A stretch of DNA of 11,523 nucleotides from Auritidibacter sp. Marseille-P8566 (GTDB lineage Bacteria; Bacteroidota; Bacteroidia; Flavobacteriales; Flavobacteriaceae): positions 1 through 11,523 of the forward strand of contig CALPQA020000020.1 of the NCBI GenBank assembly GCA_943325595.2. Direction: 5' to 3'. A model generated the notes under the pieces. It was not told the origin of the DNA. It saw only the letters and a list, made by a program, of their open reading frames with translations, and did not search any database. The position numbers were made by a program, and so were the translations under genes. Below are positions 7,101 through 11,523 of this stretch, piece after piece. Position 1 is the first letter of the stretch. Each line of letters begins with the position of its first letter.

Positions 7101-8581
7101 TTTGCATTAAAATTGTAATTGATATCTTTCTTTTCTAAATTGACCAAACCATCAAAATCCATAAATAAATTAGGGTCATTTACATAAATCTTACCTTTGA
7201 AGATGGGCTCTTTGAAATTTCCATTTACAACAATATTGGTGTAGTTATAGCCCTTGTAGTTAATTTTATAGACATCACCCGAAAAGGAAGTATTTAAATT
7301 TTTTAGTTTAAAACCTTTTCCATCAACGTCCAAATTCAACGTAACCATTCCCAAATCTTTATTAGAAAGGAGTGATCCAATTTTAAATTGTTCTAAAATT
7401 ATATTTCCCGAATAAGATGCGTTATCAATATCATTAATATTCGTCATAATTAATTTTGACTGAATATTTCCTAAAGCGGTTGCCATATAAAAATCGGCAT
7501 CAATTGATTTTGTTGTTATTTCTGTTTTTCCGCGCAAACTGAATTGTCCTAACTTACCTAAAGAACTTGGCAATTTCTTCCCTAAAATATTTGGTAATAA
7601 TAGTGTTAGGTTTTTATAATTAGACGAAACTTTATCAAAATTACCTTTCATATAAAAGTCTTGTCCCTGATTTCCAAAAAGATTTCTGAAATTAACACTC
7701 CCAATTATTTGGGTATTTTTTCCGTCAATCAATTTCAATTTTGACGCATACAAATCATTCAAAGTTCCTCTAACGTTTGACGATAATTGATAATGCTGAT
7801 TTTTCCCTAATTCCTTATAAAAATATCTAATGTCATTTGTAGCAAGCGATGAAGAATCCAATTGTATATCAAATTGCACTTTATTATTAAAGTCGACAAA
7901 ATCTTTTCTATCATAATTAAGCACCACATTTCCATTCAAAAAAGAAGAAACTGTTTTGAGGTTTAGCTTTTCTAATTTTATAAATTTTAAGGTATAAATG
8001 AATTTGGCTTTTAAATTTTCTACAAACAATCCATGGTGGTCTAAAAACGACATTTTCATAATGTTCGTGGTAACTTCTGGACCATAAATCTTGAAATTAC
8101 TCAATTCGGCATTGAGCTTTTTTAGGTCTAAGTCTTTTGGATTACTCCGATTTTCATCGGTCAATAGATAGGTACTATTTGAAATATAGACATTCTTCGA
8201 CTTCATCAAAAACTTCTTGGTTGATGGTTTTCCTGAATCGAAAAGCGCTATGAATTTATCAATATTGGAATCTTTTTCACCTTTGTATGTTTTCATATTA
8301 AAAAGGAGACTATCCACTCGGATTTCTCCGAAAAGTAAATCACCATTATAGAGCTTTTGAAAACTTAAAACATTGGTTTTTATGCTCTTTGCTGAAATTA
8401 GAGTGTTTTTACGATAATCTTTTATCATAACCTTTTTCAGCTTTACACCACCAAAAATGGATACCGAAACTTGCTCAACATTTATATCCGCTTTGTACTC
8501 TTTGCGGAGCATTTCGGTAACATATTTACCAATTTCTGTTTGCACAACTGGCAAAGAAAGGGCAATTCCGAGTACCAACAA
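4145..8581 (-). CDS. tamB: Translocation/assembly module protein TamB (AsmA-like, DUF490 C-terminus)
   Basis: A 1478-residue protein counted from a TTG codon. TamB family members are anchored in the inner membrane and span the periplasm as a long beta-taco, acting in phospholipid transport and/or outer-membrane protein assembly. The N-terminus is a hydrophobic segment ending in SLPVVQTEIGKYV, the usual junction between the membrane anchor and the AsmA-like region. The middle consists of degenerate beta-strand repeats. The C-terminal TamB domain covers roughly 1040-1435, including GHGMKGRGNGNLLLEI, GDFQVYEGSYNFKYGG and a DFSINFPTVSSVLKSEI segment. A Lys/Ser-rich tail of about 45 residues follows. 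The frame is open upstream to 8641 and encodes an anchor-like RIKKIKKIVFRSLLGL stretch, but it contains no ATG, GTG or TTG before 8581. The true start may be a rare ATT at 8626-8624 (1493 residues). tamB is divergent from tsaD, and no tamA-like gene is in the window. Confidence 0.92.
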   Translation of the reverse strand: MLVLGIALSLPVVQTEIGKYVTEMLRKEYKADINVEQVSVSIFGGVKLKKVMIKDYRKNTLISAKSIKTNVLSFQKLYNGDLLFGEIRVDSLLFNMKTYKGEKDSNIDKFIALFDSGKPSTKKFLMKSKNVYISNSTYLLTDENRSNPKDLDLKKLNAELSNFKIYGPEVTTNIMKMSFLDHHGLFVENLKAKFIYTLKFIKLEKLNLKTVSSFLNGNVVLNYDRKDFVDFNNKVQFDIQLDSSSLATNDIRYFYKELGKNQHYQLSSNVRGTLNDLYASKLKLIDGKNTQIIGSVNFRNLFGNQGQDFYMKGNFDKVSSNYKNLTLLLPNILGKKLPSSLGKLGQFSLRGKTEITTKSIDADFYMATALGNIQSKLIMTNINDIDNASYSGNIILEQFKIGSLLSNKDLGMVTLNLDVDGKGFKLKNLNTSFSGDVYKINYKGYNYTNIVVNGNFKEPIFKGKIYVNDPNLFMDFDGLVNLEKKDINYNFNAKIDYANLAKLNIVKSDSISVFKGIIDMKVSGTNLDNLRGAVNIKNTSYQNKKDTYYFDDFDLNSSFDVNNVRTISINSPDIVEGKVVGKFQIGQLQKMLENSLGSLYANYSPNKVKKGQFLKFNFSIFNKIIEVFYPGISVASNTVLQGAINSDNNDFKFNFDSPQIAAYENYFDKINIRVDNKNPLYNAYISMDSIKTKNYKVSDFSLINVTQNDTLYIRSEFKGGNKADDFYKLNVFHTIDKNNNNVVGIQKSEIKFKDYLWFLNENDDVHNKIIFDKKLRNFSIDDIVLSHEKQKIDLKGFLKDADTKDLNLNFTDIEINKLTPEIPNFSFDGILNGNINFKQDHKIYQPTASLFIDNLSVNKVALGKLDLDVSGDDSLKKFYVNSTIQNENVESFNAKGDFTIENNETKTNLDLRFNRFNLGILGLLGGDIITNIKGFASGSTNVEGTITDPKINGRMYLDDSGISIPYMNVNYEFENKSVVDITESLFIVRNVGIIDSKFNTKGILEGRVRHNKLSDWVLDLKVKSDRFLALDTKDREDAAYFGTAFIDGTASITGPTSGLLIKIDAKSEKGTAIKIPINDADAVGTNSYIHFLTTKEKFNLGKGIVDKTRNYNGLELKFNLDINQKAEIEVILNRNSGHGMKGRGNGNLLLEINTLGKFVMTGDFQVYEGSYNFKYGGIIDKKFKVKKFGSIVWEGDPLRAILNLEAVYETTANPAVLLENPSFNKKVPVEVVIGIKGNLSNPEPDFSINFPTVSSVLKSEIQYKLDDKDTRQTQALYLLSSGGFLSQVGVTQSDLTGNLFEKASGLFNDIFQDEEGKFNLGIDFVSSDKRLGSESDGRVGVTVSSKINDRITFNGKLGVPVGGINQSAIVGDVEVQYRVNEAGTLNLRVFNKENDVSYIGQGIGYTQGLGISHEIDFDTFKELVNTIFGKKKPKKVVQPVDQSDSSLPNEPTFLKIKKNKNSKTSKPNIEGVLNKDGD

Positions 8582-8710
8582 TAGTAGGATTAGTCCTAAA
8601 AGGGAACGAAATACTATTTTTTTAATTTTTTTGATACGTCTTTATTGTTTAATTTTTTATAAAATTTTATTTTGCTTAATGAAACGGCAACACCTTTGAT
8701 AAAAATTCTT

Positions 8711-8718
8711 TAATTTTG
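8711..8718 (+). promoter_or_regulatory. Candidate -7 box for the tsaD operon
   Basis: TAATTTTG matches the Bacteroidota -7 consensus TAnnTTTG exactly. Transcription would begin near 8725, giving a leader of about 55 nt before the tsaD ATG. The nearest upstream TTG (8696-8698) is only 12 nt away, shorter than the usual spacing to the -33 element, so only half of the promoter is supported. Confidence 0.35.
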
Positions 8719-8750
8719 GCTTTTTCCGTAATTTTAGTGAACGGTTAAGT

Positions 8751-8758
8751 CAAAATTA
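8751..8758 (-). promoter_or_regulatory. Candidate -7 box for tamB
   Basis: Reading leftward, 8758 to 8751 is TAATTTTG, an exact TAnnTTTG match. It would start a transcript near 8744, more than 100 nt before the tamB coding frame. I found no TTG at the expected -33 distance. In AT-rich DNA such an octamer can arise by chance. Confidence 0.28.
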
Positions 8759-8779
8759 ATTCAAAATTCGTGCCCTTTT

Positions 8780-9802
8780 ATGCATAATCAGCCTGTTTTT
8801 ATTCTATCAATAGAAAGTTCTTGCGATGATACGGCTGCTGCTGTACTACAAAATGATGTGGTTTTATCCAACATTGTTGCCAATCAACTCATTCATAATC
8901 AGTACGGTGGCGTTGTTCCAGAGCTAGCTTCGCGTGCCCATCAGCAAAATATTGTACCCGTTATCGATGCTGCACTTCGCAAAGCGAATATACAAAAAGA
9001 ACAGCTATCAGCAATAGCTTTTACGCAGGGACCTGGATTAATGGGTTCTCTTTTGGTTGGAAGCTCTTTTGCAAAGTCGTTGGCATTGGCATTAAACATT
9101 CCATTAATTGCCGTAAACCACATGCAGGCGCACATTTTAGCGCATTTTATTTCGGAAGAAGGTTATGAAAAACCAACGTTTCCCTTTTTGGCATTAACCA
9201 TTTCTGGTGGACATACTCAAATTGTGAAAGTAACTGATTTTTTTGAAATGGAAATCATTGGCGAAACTACAGATGATGCTGTTGGAGAAGCCTTTGACAA
9301 GAGCGCAAAAATTCTAGGTTTACCTTATCCAGGTGGTCCTTTGGTTGATAAATATGCACAATTAGGAAATCCGAAAGCTTTTGCGTTTACAAAACCTAAA
9401 GTACCTGGATTGGACTTTAGTTTCTCAGGATTAAAAACTGCAATTTTATATTTTATTCAGAAAAAAGTAGCCGAAAATCCTGATTTTATTGCTAAAAATT
9501 TGAATGATATTTGTGCGTCAATTCAACATACAATCATTGAAATTTTGATGGACAAGTTAAAATTGGCGGTGAAAGAAACAGGAATTAATAAAATTGCGAT
9601 TGGCGGTGGCGTTTCCGCAAATTCTGGAATTCGAAATACTTTGGCTGCAGCCGAAAACAAATACGGTTGGAAAACATACATTCCAAAATTTGAATACACC
9701 ACAGATAACGCCGCAATGATTGGAATTGTAGGGTATCAAAAGTTTTTATTAGAAAATTTTGAAACTTCAGATGTCGTTTCGAAAGCAAGAATTCAATTTT
9801 AA
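8780..9802 (+). CDS. tsaD: tRNA N6-threonylcarbamoyladenosine transferase subunit TsaD
   Basis: A 340-residue Kae1/TsaD protein that, with TsaB and TsaE, transfers the threonylcarbamoyl group from threonylcarbamoyl-AMP to A37 of ANN-decoding tRNAs. The ASKHA fold is visible from the N-terminal SIESSCDDTAAAV (10-22). Metal ligands are His114 and His118 in HMQAH and Asp309 in TTDNAAMI (307-314). Nucleotide-site motifs are SGGHTQ (142-147), DDAVGEAFDK (165-174), and GGGVSANSG (275-283). SFSGLKTA is at 214-221. Length and motif spacing are standard. The ATG at 8780 places the first motif at the usual distance, and no better upstream start exists. It is the first gene of a rightward operon, with rsmE only 5 nt downstream. 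Confidence 0.98.
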   Translation: MHNQPVFILSIESSCDDTAAAVLQNDVVLSNIVANQLIHNQYGGVVPELASRAHQQNIVPVIDAALRKANIQKEQLSAIAFTQGPGLMGSLLVGSSFAKSLALALNIPLIAVNHMQAHILAHFISEEGYEKPTFPFLALTISGGHTQIVKVTDFFEMEIIGETTDDAVGEAFDKSAKILGLPYPGGPLVDKYAQLGNPKAFAFTKPKVPGLDFSFSGLKTAILYFIQKKVAENPDFIAKNLNDICASIQHTIIEILMDKLKLAVKETGINKIAIGGGVSANSGIRNTLAAAENKYGWKTYIPKFEYTTDNAAMIGIVGYQKFLLENFETSDVVSKARIQF

Positions 9803-9807
9803 ATTAT

Positions 9808-10515
9808 ATGCAATTATTTTACAATCCCAACATAAATGAAACTACCGAAAGCTTTTCTTTTGACAAAGAAGAAAGCAAACACATTATTAAAGTAATGCGT
9901 AAAAAAGGTGGTGATATATTATTTGTAACCAATGGATTAGGTTATTTATTTAAAACTGAAATTGTTTTAGGTTCTGATATAAAATGTACCGTAAAAATTG
10001 TATCAATTGAAAAATCAGAACAACCAAAATACCATTTGCATTTAGCAGTTGCTCCTACAAAAATGAACGATCGTTACGAATGGTTTTTAGAGAAAGCAAC
10101 CGAAATGGGAATTTCTGAAATCACACCCATTATTTGTGAGCATTCGGAAAGGAAGTTTATAAAAAGTGACCGTTTTGACAAAATAGTACAATCAGCAATG
10201 AAACAATCGGTACAGTTTTTTTTACCAAAACTTAATGAACCTATTTCATTTAAAGAGTTCCTAAAACAGAAAAACGAAGGAGTATTATTGATTGCCCATT
10301 GTGAAGAAACTGATAAAAAATCAGTAAAATCAATTGTAAATCCAAATGAAAATGTAACTTTATTAATTGGTCCAGAAGGTGATTTTTCTAATAAAGAAAT
10401 CACTTTGGCACTAGAAAATAAATATATTCCAGTTACTTTAGGTGCAACACGATTGCGTACAGAAACTGCAGCAATAGTAGCTTGTCACAGTATTGTTTTT
10501 ATAAATGAAAACTAA
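9808..10515 (+). CDS. rsmE: 16S rRNA (uracil(1498)-N3)-methyltransferase RsmE
   Basis: A 235-residue SPOUT-superfamily enzyme that methylates N3 of U1498 in helix 44 of 16S rRNA, using S-adenosylmethionine. Residues 1 to about 70 form the N-terminal PUA-like RNA-binding domain, with HIIKVMRKKGGD at 25-36. The catalytic SPOUT domain follows: KMNDRYEWFLEKATEMGI (85-102), EHSERK (111-116), and QS at 133-134. The knotted SAM-binding segments are IGPEGDFS (187-194) and LGATRLRTETAA (211-222). Length is typical of the family. The gene starts 5 nt after tsaD and ends 3 nt before the DUF4159 gene, so it is almost certainly co-transcribed with both. Confidence 0.97.
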   Translation: MQLFYNPNINETTESFSFDKEESKHIIKVMRKKGGDILFVTNGLGYLFKTEIVLGSDIKCTVKIVSIEKSEQPKYHLHLAVAPTKMNDRYEWFLEKATEMGISEITPIICEHSERKFIKSDRFDKIVQSAMKQSVQFFLPKLNEPISFKEFLKQKNEGVLLIAHCEETDKKSVKSIVNPNENVTLLIGPEGDFSNKEITLALENKYIPVTLGATRLRTETAAIVACHSIVFINEN

Positions 10516-10518
10516 AAA

Positions 10519-11160
10519 ATGAAGGTATTTAAAATCATCTTTTTTGTATTAATTTCAAATTATTGCTTTTCGCAAGAAATTGCTTTATTGAAATACAGCG
10601 GTGGTGGCGATTGGTATGTTAATCCAACCTCGTTGCCTAATTTGATTAAATACTGCAATCAAAACATAAACACAAAAATAAAACCTAAAAACGCCATTGT
10701 AACACCAAGTAGTTCAGAACTATTTTCATATCCTTACGTTCATGCTACAGGCCATGGAAATGTCGTATTTAGCCCTTCAGATGTCGAAAACCTTAGAAAT
10801 TACATGACTTCGGGTGGTTTTCTTCACATCGATGATAATTATGGTATGAATGAATACATTCGAAAAGAGATTGCAAAATTGTTTCCGAATTCTGAATTGA
10901 TAGAAATTCCTGCCAATCATCCTATTTTTCAAAAACCCTACCCTTTTCCTGCTGGAATCCCTAAAATTCACGAACACGACGGAAAGCGACCTCAAGCTTT
11001 TGGAATTTTCATTGACAGTAGATTGGTATTATTATATACTTTTGAAACCGATTTAGGAGATGGTTGGGAAGATGCTGATGTGCACAACGACCCCTTTGAA
11101 GTAAGGGAAAAAGCATTAAAAATGGGTGCCAATATTTTGAATTATATCTTTAATAATTAG
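10519..11160 (+). CDS. Secreted DUF4159 domain protein
   Basis: A 213-residue protein with an N-terminal Sec signal peptide: MKVFK, a hydrophobic core (6-13), then a likely signal peptidase I cut at CFS|QE (after residue 18). The Cys at 16 lacks a lipobox, so a lipoprotein is unlikely. The mature part matches DUF4159: LKYSGGGDWYVNP (24-36), TGHGNVVFSPSDVENLR (77-93), GGFLHIDDNYG (99-109), ANHPIF (132-137), and GDGWED (180-185). The family is thought to have a glutamine-amidotransferase-like alpha/beta fold, but no reaction is established. The protein should act in the periplasm or outside the cell, which is unexpected for an operon of cytosolic RNA-modification genes. It begins 3 nt after rsmE. 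I assign the family, not a function. Confidence 0.88.
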   Translation: MKVFKIIFFVLISNYCFSQEIALLKYSGGGDWYVNPTSLPNLIKYCNQNINTKIKPKNAIVTPSSSELFSYPYVHATGHGNVVFSPSDVENLRNYMTSGGFLHIDDNYGMNEYIRKEIAKLFPNSELIEIPANHPIFQKPYPFPAGIPKIHEHDGKRPQAFGIFIDSRLVLLYTFETDLGDGWEDADVHNDPFEVREKALKMGANILNYIFNN

Positions 11161-11179
11161 ACTTAAATAAAAATATAAT

Positions 11180-11523
11180 TTGGAGCTTTCTATCTTAAAC
11201 CTTGAAATTCAAAAATTTATTGATGCCAATATAGGGGTTCCAGTTTCTAATCTTGCACTTCAAAAAAATCCTTTTCCGGAAACCAATTGGATTGAAATCC
11301 TAAATCAAATTGCGGCTAAAACAAAAGCTAAAGAGAAGTTACCCACATTCTTTGAAACGGAAAACATTATTTACCCAAATAAAATTTCTGTAGAGCAAAC
11401 ATCATCCGAAAAAACAGCGCTTTACAAATCGACACTCGTTAGTGGTGAAAATTTAATTGATTTAACAGGAGGTTTTGGAGTTGATGATTTGTACTTTTCT
11501 AAAGTCATGAAAAATGTCATTCA
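11180..11523 (+). CDS. THUMP-like/class I SAM-dependent methyltransferase, N-terminal part
   Basis: An open frame runs from TTG at 11180 to the window edge, giving about 114 residues of a truncated gene. The frame has a TAA at 11168-11170 and no ATG or GTG before the TTG. The first in-frame ATG comes far inside the conserved region, so TTG is the best start. The N-terminal helical part (LNLEIQKFIDANI, then PFPETNWIEILNQIAAK and YPNKISVEQTSSEKTALYK) precedes a SAM-binding motif I, LIDLTGGFGVDDLYFSK (about 94-110). This arrangement matches Bacteroidota proteins annotated as class I methyltransferases with a C-terminal THUMP-like domain, which probably act on RNA. The THUMP-like part lies outside the window. 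It starts 19 nt after the DUF4159 stop, in the same operon. Confidence 0.82.
   Translation, partial: MELSILNLEIQKFIDANIGVPVSNLALQKNPFPETNWIEILNQIAAKTKAKEKLPTFFETENIIYPNKISVEQTSSEKTALYKSTLVSGENLIDLTGGFGVDDLYFSKVMKNVI

Noticed and set aside
10074..10403. Minus-strand open frame of 109 codons within rsmE
   Set aside because: It is antisense to the conserved SPOUT domain. Its composition is explained by the codons of the real gene.

Overview
The window looks like chromosomal DNA from a member of the Flavobacteriaceae, most likely Flavobacterium or a close relative. The pointers are AT-rich DNA, A-rich translation leaders in place of Shine-Dalgarno sites, -7 boxes of the form TAnnTTTG, and protein sequences typical of Bacteroidota (a long TamB, a DUF4159 protein, a THUMP-like methyltransferase). 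This assignment rests on my recognition of families; no search was run.

Layout. Positions 1-78 (+) are the C-terminal end of a RidA-type enamine/imine deaminase. Positions 195-653 hold a compact unit: a solo GIY-YIG nuclease gene (+) with one inverted and two direct copies of a 30-bp repeat around it. The outer copies enclose the gene as imperfect inverted repeats, and the last copy encodes the end of the protein. Positions 678-819 form a GC-rich, strongly foldable element with no convincing gene. A bidirectional terminator (871-908) separates this part from a leftward cluster: pfkA (3944-2958), gap (2852-1848) and a BadF/BadG-type N-acetylglucosamine kinase-like gene (1776-928). Further up on the same strand is a long tamB (8581-4145), whose start codon is not obvious.

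From 8780 rightward there is a tight (+) operon: tsaD (tRNA t6A37 synthesis), rsmE (16S rRNA m3U1498 methyltransferase), a secreted DUF4159 protein, and the beginning of a THUMP-like/SAM-dependent methyltransferase that runs off the window. tamB and tsaD are divergent, and each has a TAnnTTTG box in the shared spacer.

How it fits together. pfkA and gap encode two core glycolytic enzymes, and the kinase could feed amino sugars towards the same pathway. The right-hand operon is mainly RNA modification, with one exported protein of unknown role. TamB serves the cell envelope. Most of the window is ordinary core genome. The parts most worth a second look are the GIY-YIG/repeat unit, the adjacent structured element, and the unusual tamB start.
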